From Emmonsiellopsis sp. PD_33 (lineage: Eukaryota; Ascomycota; Eurotiomycetes; Onygenales; Ajellomycetaceae): DNA of 47,278 nucleotides. The notes under the pieces were generated by a model. That model searched no databases and was not told the origin of the DNA. It saw nothing but the letters and a program-made list of their open reading frames with translations. Position numbers and translations under genes: made by a program. This document shows positions 9,739-20,894 of this stretch, one piece after another; position 1 is the stretch's first letter, and every line of letters starts with the position of its first letter. The stretch is from assembly GCA_032988165.1 (NCBI GenBank), contig JANTQF010000274.1, positions 1 to 47,278 of the forward strand. Direction: 5' to 3'.

Positions 9739-12700
9739 ATTTCCATTGCATATTCAACTTGATTTTTGTTGTTATTATCATTGTTTCATCATTTTTTGCC
9801 CTATATCACATGCTTTTCACATGAAATACTAATATCCTCCAAAAAAAACCTAAAGAAACATCCCCTAGATCCACAGGATCCATTAAGAATGGAGCCATAA
9901 AGCTCCACAAATCAAGCTTTTGAATGCTAGAAGCTCTATATTAATTGAAAAATAAGGCTATATGAATGCCTCTAATGATCTAAAAATCAAAAAAGTAGAG
10001 CTCTTAGAGCTCTATTCACCTCATCATGTCTGACACCACTACTTAATATATGATAATGATGCTAAAGAATAGTAAGAATTGAAAGATCTAATATATAAAC
10101 ATCATATCAATAGCAAGTAATTATAGAGTTCATAATTATATTGATTTAGAAAAGAAAGATTATTAGCTGGAAGTAGAAGAACTCAAAATTAAGAATAATA
10201 AATCTGAAAAATCATTTAAAAAATAGGTAATAATGTATAAAAAATATTAAATAGCTATGAATAAAATGTATGATATTATTATAACATCAGTTTTGAGAGT
10301 AAAGATAGAGTATATCATGAAGATAGGTAATACTCACATTAAAGATATCATCAGAGCACTGTAATATTATCTCTCTCTTACTACTAAAGATTGAAAAAAT
10401 GAAGTCAGAGATTAATATAATACTCTAACAAAAAAATCAAATAATAAGAACATCAAGAGATAATTAGATGACTAATCTATAATTCATAAAGAAATATAAA
10501 ATATGAAGATTAGAGATCTATTTAACCTAGAGAGTAATTTTTTGATAACTAACTGAGTAATCAATCTGATGATTACTGAAGAATTTAAATCTATTATCTT
10601 ATATAATAAAAAAATAGGTATGAATGTCATCAATCTAGAATGATTAATTAGAGAGATTAAGATTTAATATTATGAGATAGAAGTCTTAAAAAATGATTAT
10701 AGCACTATTTTTGTGATCTTTAATAGCCTAGGTGGGGAAAAAGATAACTCTGCTGATAGCATGAATCTGCCTGCAAAAGACTCATAAAAGAAAGCTAAAG
10801 ATTCAAAAAGAAAAGATAAAAAGACTCACAATTTATATATCTATAGCAGGCCTAGGTACTCAGTAGGAAATTACTGGTATCTCAACCCTATAATGAGGCC
10901 TAAGTGGTTTACAGGTTATAACAATATATGTAAAAAGGTAAATAAGACATTGAAAGATGAGAAAGTCAAGATAAAAATTAAGGTAGAGATTGAGAAGATA
11001 AATAGTAAGGCTAGTACAGACCTGCAGATAAATCTCTCAACTATTTATTAAATACCTCTAACCTTTTATGAAGTTATAAATGAATTGTTAATTTTAAATG
11101 CTAAGTCTAGCTCATTAAATCATTCATTAAGAAACAGTTAGGTGTATGATATAGGTAGAGAATCTTATATCTATAATGATAGATTTAGATTTATCAATTT
11201 CATAGAGGAATATAATGTATTATTCTATACAGGTAACTTCTATATGAAAATTTAAAGTTATGAGATTATTATTATATATCTTATAAATTTAACAACCCAA
11301 AAACACTTTATAATCATACTATTTAATATAATGTATGTTCTGGATTTTCATATGAATATCTTCAGCTGAGTAAGACTGTTTGTGAAAGGAATCTCACTGC
11401 ACATGAAGATAATAACATTAAGAGATAATAGAAAGTCTTGAGTGTTACTTATATAAAGAGGTAACCTCATATATTTAGAATATAATCTGTATGTGAATAT
11501 CATATTAATATCAACATTCTCTACCCTCATTAGATATAGGAAGCATTCTGAGGTCCTAAAGATTTTAATAGTATTAGTAGAAGTCTGATATAAATAACTG
11601 AGATACAGTTTTAAGGCCTCAATTACTCACCTGCAGAATGCATTTAAAGGTATAATTATAATAGGCAAGTTTATAAAAGAGGGGGAGAAAGAGTTAGATC
11701 CTTACCTGTAAGAAATTGTATGTCACTATTAAATATATGAGCTCTTGAAAGTAAAAAATCAGATATCTTGCAGGCTGCACATTTACTTCACTAAACTATT
11801 CAAATATCTCCATATTAATCTTATAGAGAATAAGAAAGATTGTTATTATAATCAGCAATAAATAATATATTTTATATGTGATTTCTTGTGGTTTCAGATC
11901 ATACAAAATGTGGTTTATAAGTCTGAACTCAAGAAAGCTCTCTCTGTAGTCATGAAATAGATCAAATACCAGTTTAATATAGACATTAAAATTATATATA
12001 TTGATAATGAAATGAGTATATATTTAAATGAGATAAATAAGTAGATTTTAGAAGAAGATCTCTCAAGAGAATTCTCATCAGAATATATATATGAACAGAA
12101 CAGTGCAGCTGAACACACAGATATATTATTAATTGAAAAAGCTAGATGTTTATAGATAGATAAATGCTTATCCTCAGAGCTCTCACTTAAGATATATATA
12201 ATAGCTGGCTATCTCATTAATTAAACTCCTATACATCTATTAGAGTAAAAGTTATTATTGCTAGCTCTATGAGAGTATCTTAATCTCCCTAGCAAGCCTT
12301 CATCTACTCATCTATACATATATGAATGTTATATATACATAAAGATTCTGAATGAAGTTCTCAATTATATGAGAGCTTTAAAGTTAGAACTTAGAGTACA
12401 TGTTGATTATCTTATTAAATATAATTTGATGAATATCTAGAGGATTTGAATTCTACACTTACAATATATTATAAGAACTAGAGATATAATATTTGATGAA
12501 TTAGTTCAATTTAACCTGCAGAAACCTCATATTAAAGAGCTACTGTAAGAATCTATTATAAATGAGATTGCTGAGATGTTGTAAATATCTATAACTAAAT
12601 TAGTAATCTCTGAGGTCTGTAAATAGAATGAAATGCTAGATTCTACTGATATAGATATTTTCTACCCTAAAAACATTGAATAAATAGAAAAAATGACTAA

Positions 12701-13654
12701 ATCTGATGATAAAGATGATAAAAATAGTTAAAGAGATATAAATAAACCTTTAATATCTAAATCAACATTAGAATTATAAATTCAAGGGGGTAAGTAGGTA
12801 GTTAAATAAATTAATAGAGAGGTTATTGAATCTGATGATCTCAGCAGCTAGTTGTAGAGTAAACTACAGACCTTACTAAATAAATATAAGAAGGCATCTA
12901 AGCAATCTCAATCATTTAAACTGCCTGATATCTTACCTTTAGATCTCTTCAATCAACCAAATTGAGTACTGCAGGCACATGAGATCTCTGCAGACTTTAA
13001 TGAATTAAATATAATCTCTAGCAAATACATTAGACATACTATACACTTCAATAGAATTAAATGCACAAAAAATAACCCTGCTCAGTAATTTTATATGATA
13101 TTTAGTGTGATTATAAACCTCATGCCTTAGAAAGAAAATAATATGCAATTACATAGAGATAAACTCCTACTACTACTAAATCATTGAAACTCATTAAAAA
13201 TGCATAAATATAGTGAGGATTTCATTAATGCTGTGATCTGAGAATGGGAGATAATTACCCAGAAGAATACATATAAAATAGTGTCTAAATCTTCAGAAAA
13301 TATATTAGTAATTCTTTTATACTGAGTATTTATCTATAAATTCAATGACAATAGATTTCTCAATAAGTTTAAAGCACATATCTGCATTTAAGGTGACCTT
13401 CAACCTCCCAGTAAAAAAGATACAAAAGCTCATACACTCACTGGTAGAATATACTACACATTAATGGCAATAACAGTAGCTTTTAATCTTGATACCAAGT
13501 AGCTTGATGGCATAAATACCTTTATAAATAGTAATATAGATGAGAAAGTCTATTATAAACTGCTAGATAGATAATAAAGACTTTCAGGCCTTGCCTTCTT
13601 AAGGTAATCTCTTATCTCACTCAAATTGAAAAAAGGCCTATATAGATTATGTTG

Positions 13655-13659
13655 TTTGC
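13655..13659 (+). repeat. Target site duplication TTTGC, left copy (inner element)
   Basis: TTTGC precedes the inner element. The matching right copy at 19331-19335 reads TTTAC, differing by one G-to-A transition, as expected after RIP-like mutation. The equivalent unoccupied site in the inner copy itself reads CTTGC on its coding strand (15220-15224). Confidence 0.85.
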
Positions 13660-13836
13660 TGTCAGCATTGAACATTGCATATAGAGGTAAAATCTCATAC
13701 AAATTGAATGATATTGTAAAACTAATGGTAGTTCATAGGAACCCTAGCTATTTTGTATGAGAAAATGTGGGTGGCTATGTAAATGCTAATTCTAAGTGAG
13801 ATTATATGAATATGAGATATCTTGGGATTTCTGACA
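13660..13836 (-). repeat. 3' LTR of inner element (177 bp)
   Basis: Reverse complement of the same LTR family. On the plus strand it begins TGTCAGCATTGAAC and ends TTTCTGACA. To its right (13837 onward) is the reverse complement of a purine-rich tract, the expected place for the polypurine primer of a minus-oriented element. Confidence 0.92.
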
Positions 13837-15100
13837 CATCCCTCCAGTGCATATCATACTATTTAATGAATGTAATGAGGCCAGTCATACTACCTAAATA
13901 GAAAATAAAAATCAAAATAATGCAGTGGCATGGGTGTTGAATATTCAGCTAGGTGAGTTTCTTATAGAAATTAAAAATCAATGAAAACATCAAAATCAAT
14001 AAAAATATATGAAAATAATAAAAATAAATGAATTAATCTTTCCCCCTCAGATCTCACTGTGTATCAATAAAATCAGTAATATTAATAATACTAAGGTATT
14101 TAAGGAAGTTTTAATGTTTCTATAGTAGGAGACTCTTTGTCAGGCTATCTGCAGGCATCTCCACTGTAAGGACCTAGGTTATATTAATATTAGAGCTTTG
14201 AACTTACTTGTAAAGCTAACTGCTGTGTATATTAATATAGTGAAGGCACATATTAATCTGCAGATTACTCTTATTTAATAATCCTATTATTTGAGTGTTG
14301 TCACATTTGATAGAGACCTTATACTTAGAGTTAAATTAAATTTAGGTGAGGAATTACTCCTACCATATAACCTCTTATTTAGCATGTAATATAGTGAGAA
14401 GTTTGGCCTCTATCATGAAGGTAGTTACTATAACCTGCTGAGTAGACTTCTAATTAACTGGGTTACTATACATTTTGAATAAATATCTAGTTGTAGATTG
14501 ATGGTCAGCATTATCTGCAAAGCTAGTATCACTAGAGAATTTAATGACTTTAGAATTTATATTGGAATTTACTGACTTAGTTGAATTTACAGGTGAATTT
14601 ATTGATTATTTGAGTTGGAATCCATCATATTTACTATTATATTAGATGGCATAATTCTACATATCTTATAGATAAGTGATGATGTAATTTATCTTAATTG
14701 AATGAATATCTGATGAATTCTGTATGAAGAATGCAAGCTTTAATGTAGTATATATAATATTAGGCCTCATAATAATAGCTAGATAGATGCAAGATCTAAT
14801 ATATTACTAGTAGTAGTGGATTTTTACAGGGGTTAATTCAGCCTTATAGGCCTCAAGTTTCATACCCATAAGAGGCACTCCATAAGTTCATAGAGACTAC
14901 TCAAGATAGTATATAGCTACCAACTTATTGATATAAGAATTAAGGTAGATTCAGAGCTTCAAATTCACTCTATCTCAGATAATATGAGTGTTTAAGAACT
15001 AATGTAATTTCCTCATATCATAAATCTTATATGTATTCATAAGTTCTCAAACTATTTAATCTCTCTCATCTTTATTATTCTCATTCAAAAAAGTAATAAA

Positions 15101-15112
15101 ATCATCAATGTA
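15101..15112 (-). other. Reverse transcriptase active-site box YIDD (inner copy)
   Basis: On the minus strand TACATTGATGAT encodes YIDD within a hydrophobic context (IIIFFYIDDFI). This is the copia RT catalytic box, normally YVDD, with a G-to-A change converting Val to Ile. Both catalytic Asp codons survive here although the rest of the frame is dead. Confidence 0.8.
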
Positions 15113-18100
15113 GAAGAAAATAATTATTCAATCATTTAAAAAAAGGTATTTATTATTAGATAAAAGAGTGAATTCTATATATAGTAGCATTTTTGTGACT
15201 TCATTCAATCAAAGCAGTGGCAAGTGACATAATCTATATAGGCCTTTTTTCAATTTGAGTGAGATAAGAGATTACCTCAAGAAGGCAAGGCCAGAAAGTC
15301 TCTACCATCTGTCTGATAGTTTATAATAGACTTCCTCATCTATATTACTATTCATAAAGGTGTTTATGCTGTTAAGCTACTTAATATCAAGGTTAAAAGC
15401 TACTGTTATTATCATTAACACACAATAAGTCCTGCCAGTGAGTGTATGAGCTCTCATATCTTTTTCACTGGGAGATTGAAGGTCACCTCAAATGCAGATA
15501 CATACTTTGAACTTATTGAGAAATCTATTATCATCAAATTTATATGTAAATACTCAGTATAGGGGGATTACTGACATGTTTTCAGGCAGTCTAGGCACTA
15601 TTTTATATGTATCCTTCTGAATAATCATCTCTCATTTCTGGATCACAGTGTTAATGAAATCCTCACTATATTTGTGTGTTTTTAATGAGTTCTAATAATT
15701 TAGTGGCAGAGGAAGTTTATCTCTATGTAATTACACATTACTTCCTTTCTGAGGTGTAAGGTTTGTAATTGTGCTGAATATCACATAAAATTGCTGAGTA
15801 AAGTCATTTTTTGCACATTTAATTCTATTAAAGTGTATAGTATGTCTAACATGTTTACTAGAGACTATATTTAATTCATTGAAGTCCACAGAGATCTCAT
15901 GCACCTGTAGCACTCAATTTGATTAATTAAAGAGATCTAAAAGTAAGATATTGAGTAGTTTAAGCAGTTGAGATTACTCAGGCATCTTCTCATATTTACT
16001 TAGTGAGGCCTGTAGTTTACTCTGTAACTAGCTACTAAGATCATCAGATTCAACAACCTCTCTACTAATCTATTCATCTATCTGCTTACCCCCCTGAACC
16101 TACAGTTCTAGTGTTGGTTTGAGCATTAAAGGTTCATTCACATCTCTTTAATTATTTTTATTGCTGAATTTAGTTATTTTTTCTGTTTGTTTAATATCTT
16201 TAGAGCAGAAGATATCTATATTAGTAGAATTCAGTATCTCATTCTATTTGTAGACCTTAGAGATTATTAGTTCCATTATAGGTATTTATAACATCTTAGT
16301 GATCTCATCTATAATAAATTCTTACAGTAGCTCTTTAATATGAGGTTTCTGCAGGTTAAATTGAACTGATTCATCAAATATCACATCTCTAATCCTTATA
16401 ATGCATTATAAGTGTGGAATTCAAATCCTCCATATATTCATTAAATTATATCCAATGAGATAATCAATATGCACCCTAGATTCTAACTTTAAAGCTCTCA
16501 TATAATTAAGAACCTCATCTGAAATCTTCACATATACATGACATTCATATACATATAGATGAGTAGATGAAGGTTTATTAGGGAGGTTGAGATACTCTCA
16601 TAAAGTTAGTAATGATAACTTCCATCTCAATAAATATATAGGAGTTTAATTAATGAGATAATTAGCTATTATATATATCTTAAGTGAGAACTCTGAGGAT
16701 AAGCATTCATCTATCTGTAAGTATCTTGCTTTTTCAATTAATAGTGTGCCTGCATGTTTGACTACACCATTCTATTTATATGTATATTCTAATGAGAACT
16801 CTTTTGAGAGGCCTTCTTCTAGAATCTACTCAGCTATCTCATCTGAATACATACTTATTTCATTGTTGATGTATATAATCTTGACATCTATATTAAACTA
16901 ATATTTAATTCATTTCATAACTATAGAGAGAGCTTTCTTAAGTTCAGACTTATGAACTGTGTTTTGTATGATTTGAAATCACAAGAAATCACATGTAAAA
17001 TGCATTATCCACTACTAACTGTAATAATAATCTTTCTTATTCTTTATAAAGTCAACATGGAGGTATTTGAATGATTTGATGGAGTAAATGTGTGGCCTGC
17101 AAGATATCTGATTTTTCACTTTTAAAAGCTTATATGTTTGATAGTGATATATAACTTCTTGCAGGTGAGAATCCAACTCTTTCTCCTCCTCTTTCATGAA
17201 CTTACCTACTATAATTATACCTTTAGATGCATTCTGCAGGTAAGTAATTGAGGCCTTAAAATCATATCCTAGTTATCTATATCAAACCTCTATTAATATC
17301 ATTAAAATCTTTAGTGCCTCAGAATGTTTTCTATATTCAGCAAGGGCAGAGAATATTAACATTAGTATGATATTTAAATATGAGTTATATTTTAAGCACA
17401 TGAGGTTATCTTTCTGTGTAAGTAACATCCAAGGCTTTCTATTATCTCTTAATGTTATTATCTTCATGTGCAGTGAGATTTCTTTTGTAAACAGTCTCAC
17501 TCAGCTGAAGATATTCATATGAAAATTTAGAATATATATTATATTAAATAGTATAACTATAAAACATTTTCAGGTTATTAGATTTATAAGATATATAACA
17601 GTAGTCCTATAATCTTAAATTTTTGTATAAGAGTTATCTATATAGAATGATGTATTGTGTTCCTTTATAAAATTAATAAATTTAAATCTATTATTATAAA
17701 TATGAGATTTTCTACCTATATCATACATCTAGCTATCTCTTAATGAATGATTTAATAAGCTAAATTTAGCACTTAAGATTAATGATCTATCTGTAGCTTC
17801 ACAGAAGATTAGAGATATTTAATAGATAGTTAAAAGATTTATCTGCAGGTCTGTGCTAATCTTATTATTTATCTTCTTAATCTTTATTTTAATCTTTATT
17901 TTGACTTTTTCATTCTTCAATGCTTCATCTACCTTTTTACATATATTATCATATCCTATGAACCACTCAGGCCTTAATATAGGGTTGAGATACCAGCAAG
18001 TTCCTACTAAGTACCTGGGCCTGCTGCAGATATATGAATTATGAGTCTTTTTATCCTTCTTTTTTAAATCTTTATTAGCTTCCTTTTGCAAGTCTTTTAC

Positions 18101-19153
18101 AGGCAAATTCATGCTATTAGCAGAGTCTTCCTTTTCTCCACCCAGGCTACTAAAGATCACAAAAACAATACTATAACCATTTTTTAAGACTCCTATCTTG
18201 CAGTATTAAATTTTAATCTCTCTGACTAATCATTCTAGATTAATGATATTTATACCCATTTTTTTATTATATAAGATGATGAATCTAAATCCTTCAGCAA
18301 TTATTAAATTAATTACTTGATTAGTCATCAAAAAATTACTCTCTAGATTGAATAAATCTCTGATCTCTACATTTCATATCTCTTTATGGATTATAGACCA
18401 GTCATCTAATTATTTTTCAATATTCTTACTATTTGATTTCTTTGTCAGAGTGTTATATCAATCTCTAACTTCATTTTTTCAATCTTTAGTAGTGAGAGAG
18501 AGATGATATTACAGCACTTTGATAATATCTTTAATGTGAGTATTATCTACCTTTATGATGTACTCTATTTTTACTCTCAAAACTGACATTGTAATAATAT
18601 CATACATCTTATTCATAGTTATTTAATGTTTTTTATACACTACTATCTATTTTTTAAATGATTTTTTAGATTTATCATTCTCAATCTTAAGTTCTTCTAC
18701 TTCCAGCTAATAATCTTTCTTTATTAAATTGATATAATCACAAACTTCATGATTACTTACTATTAATATGATGTTTATATACTAAATCTCCTAATTCTTA
18801 CTGTTCTTTAGTGTTACTATCATATATTAAGTAGTGGCATCAGATATGATGAGGTAGATGGATAGAGCTCCAAGAGCTCTGCTTTTTCAGTTTTTAAACT
18901 ATTAGAGGTACTTATAGCCTCATTTTTCAATTAATATAAAGCTTCTAGTGTTCTCAAAAGCTTGATTTATGGAGCTCTGTGGCTCTATTCTCAATGAATC
19001 CCATGGATCTAGGGGATGTTCCTGTGGGTCTTTTTCAGAGGATATTGCTATTTCATGTGAAAAGCATATGGTATAGGGTGAAAAATGATGAAACAATGAT
19101 AATAACAATAAAAATCAAGTTGAATATGCAATGGAAATTATCAGGCTTATAAC

Positions 19154-19330
19154 TATTAGTATTAAACATTGCATATAGAGATAAAATCTTATATGAATTG
19201 AATGATATTGTAAAACTAATAATAGTTCATAGAAATCCTAGCTATTTTATATGAGAGAATGTAGGTGGCTGTGTAAATACTAATTCTAAGTAAAATTATA
19301 TAAATATAAGATATCTTGAGATTCCTGACA
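19154..19330 (-). repeat. 5' LTR of inner element (177 bp, heavily mutated)
   Basis: The most degraded of the four LTRs. The terminal TGTCAG has become TATTAG on the plus strand. The adjacent primer site (19139-19153) still reads as a transition-mutated version of the half-tRNA site seen at 9724-9738. Confidence 0.88.
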
Positions 19331-19335
19331 TTTAC
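19331..19335 (+). repeat. Target site duplication TTTAC, right copy (inner element)
   Basis: It pairs with TTTGC at 13655-13659, with one G-to-A transition. The outer reverse transcriptase sequence resumes directly after it (TACTGCTTTGATTG), in register with the sequence left of 13655. Confidence 0.82.
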
Positions 19336-19442
19336 TACTGCTTTGATTGAATGAAGTTATAAAAATACTACTACATATAAAATTTACTTCTTCACTTAAT
19401 AATAGATGTCTCTTTTTAAATAATCAAATAATTATTTTCTTC

Positions 19443-19454
19443 TACATTAATGAT
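19443..19454 (+). other. Mutated reverse transcriptase box YIND (outer copy)
   Basis: TACATTAATGAT encodes YIND in the context IIIFFYINDFI. Compared with the inner copy's YIDD, a single G-to-A transition has changed the first catalytic Asp codon (GAT) to Asn (AAT). That change alone would abolish catalysis. Confidence 0.78.
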
Positions 19455-20701
19455 TTTATTACTCTTTCAGATGAGGATGATAAAGATGAGAGGAATTAGA
19501 TAGTTTAAGAACTTATAAATATATATAAGATTTATAATATAAGGAAACTATATTAATTCTTAAATACTCATATTATCTAAAATAGAGTAAATTTAAAGCT
19601 CTGAATCTACCTTGATTCCTATATTAATAAGTTGGTAACTATGTACCACCTTGAGTAATCTCTATGAACTTATAGAGTATCTCTTATGAGTATGAAACTT
19701 AAAGCCTATAAGGCTAAATCAATTCCTACAAAAATCTATTACTACTAATAATATATTAGATCTTACATCTATCTGACTGTTATTATAAGACCTAATATTA
19801 TATATATTACATTGAAGCTAGTATTTTTCATATAGAATCTATCAGACATTCATTTAACTGAGATAAATTATATCATTATTTATTTATAAGATATATGGAA
19901 CTATGCTATTTAATATGATAGTAGATATGATAGATTCTAATTTAAATAATTAATAAATTCACCTGTAAATTTAATTATACCATTAAATTTCAATATAAAT
20001 CCTAAAGTCACTAAATTCTCTAGTAATACTAGCTTTATAAATAATGCTAACTACCAGTCTACAACCAGATATCTATTCAAAATGTATGGTAGCCTAGTTG
20101 ATTGAAAGTCTATCTGATAGATTATAGTAATTACCTTCATGATGAAGGCTGAACTTCTTGCTATATTACATACTAAATAAGAGATTATATAGTAGAAGTA
20201 ATTCCTCATCTAAATTTAATTTAACTCTAAATATAAGGTCTCTATTAAATGTGATAATACTCAAATGATAGGGTTATTGAATAAAAGTGATTTATAGATC
20301 AATATGTGTCTTTACCATGTTGATATATATAGTAGTTGGCTTTGCAAGTAAGTTTAAAGCTCTAATATTAATATAACCTGAGTCTCTATGGTAGAGATGT
20401 CTATAGACAGCCTGATGAAGAGTCTTCTGCTATAAAAACATTAAAACTTCCTTAAATATTTTAATATCATTAATATTACTAATCTCATTGATATGCAGTG
20501 AGATCTAGGGGGGAAAGATTAATTCATTCATTTTTATTATTATTTTTATATATTTGTTGATTTCATTGATTTTTAATTCCTATGAGGAACTCATCTGGCT
20601 AGATATTCAACACCTGTGTCACTACATTATTTTGATTTTTATTTCCTATTTAGGTAGTATGACTGGTCTCATTATGTTTGTTAAAACAGTGCAGTGCACA
20701 C

Positions 20702-20711
20702 TGGGGGGGTG
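20702..20711 (+). promoter_or_regulatory. Polypurine tract before the 3' LTR of the outer element
   Basis: A G-rich run (TGGGGGGGTG) directly abuts the TGTC start of the 3' LTR. This is the usual primer for plus-strand DNA synthesis. The inner element has the equivalent purine tract, more mutated, beside 13836 on the minus strand. Confidence 0.72.
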
Positions 20712-20889
20712 TGTCAGAAATCCCAAGATAATCTTATATTTGTGCAATCTCACTTAGAATTAGTGTTTACACAGTCACCCACATTCCTTCATACAAAATA
20801 GCTAGGGTTCCTATGAACCACCATTAGTTTTATAATATGATTCAATTTGTATGAGATTTTACCTCTATATGCAATGTTCAACGCCGACA
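20712..20889 (+). repeat. 3' LTR of outer element (178 bp)
   Basis: Begins TGTCAGAAATCCCAAG and ends AACGCCGACA, followed by the GTTTG duplication. The longer TTCATACAAAATAGC and GCTAGGGTTCCTATGAACC segments are identical to the 5' LTR. Differences are confined to transitions. Confidence 0.93.
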
Positions 20890-20894
20890 GTTTG
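20890..20894 (+). repeat. Target site duplication GTTTG, right copy (outer element)
   Basis: Exact match to 9541-9545. Beyond it the sequence returns to ordinary composition with normal CpG content. Confidence 0.92.

Larger units (their letters stand above)
13660..19330 (-). mobile_element. Inner Ty1/copia-type LTR retrotransposon nested antisense in a copy of its own family
   Basis: This 5671-bp copy lies on the minus strand, with its 3' LTR at 13660-13836 and its 5' LTR at 19154-19330, both 177 bp. It sits inside the reverse transcriptase of the outer element, at the point corresponding to the YGL..SP.LW region. Relic protein signals on the minus strand, in element order: a gag zinc-knuckle remnant (about 17990-18060, CSRPRYLVGTCWYLNP), an integrase remnant (17015-17197, ending LHVDFIKNKKDYYYS) and an RT box YIDD (15101-15112). 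All frames carry many stops. Its length agrees with the outer element to within 3 bp, so neither copy has lost a large segment. Confidence 0.92.
9546..20889 (+). mobile_element. Outer Ty1/copia-type LTR retrotransposon, interrupted and RIP-degraded
   Basis: A plus-oriented element with 178-bp LTRs at 9546-9723 and 20712-20889, each bounded by TGTC and GACA, and a 5-bp GTTTG duplication outside. Without the nested copy (13660-19330) and one copy of its duplicated target, it is 5668 bp. Order after the 5' LTR: half-tRNA primer site (9724-9738), gag-like region with a decayed zinc-knuckle neighbourhood (about 10690-10910), integrase-like region (about 11690-11860), then reverse transcriptase. 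The RT region holds recognisable copia residues (FNLDTKQLDG and FINSNIDEKVYYK, about 13470-13565). The RT active-site box lies after the insertion, at 19443-19454. A G-rich polypurine tract precedes the 3' LTR. Every frame is broken by TAA/TAG/TGA and the DNA is strongly AT-rich, so no protein can be made. Order gag-integrase-RT places it in Ty1/copia (Pseudoviridae-type), not Ty3/gypsy. Confidence 0.92.

Noticed and set aside
9740..20700. Short open frames inside the AT-rich block as genes
   Set aside because: They are stop-bounded fragments of gag, integrase and RT within a mutated retroelement. None is long enough or intact.
9546..20889. CRISPR-like or tandem repeat array
   Set aside because: The repeated segments are four LTRs at transposon spacing, not short regular repeats with spacers. 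The organism is also a eukaryote.
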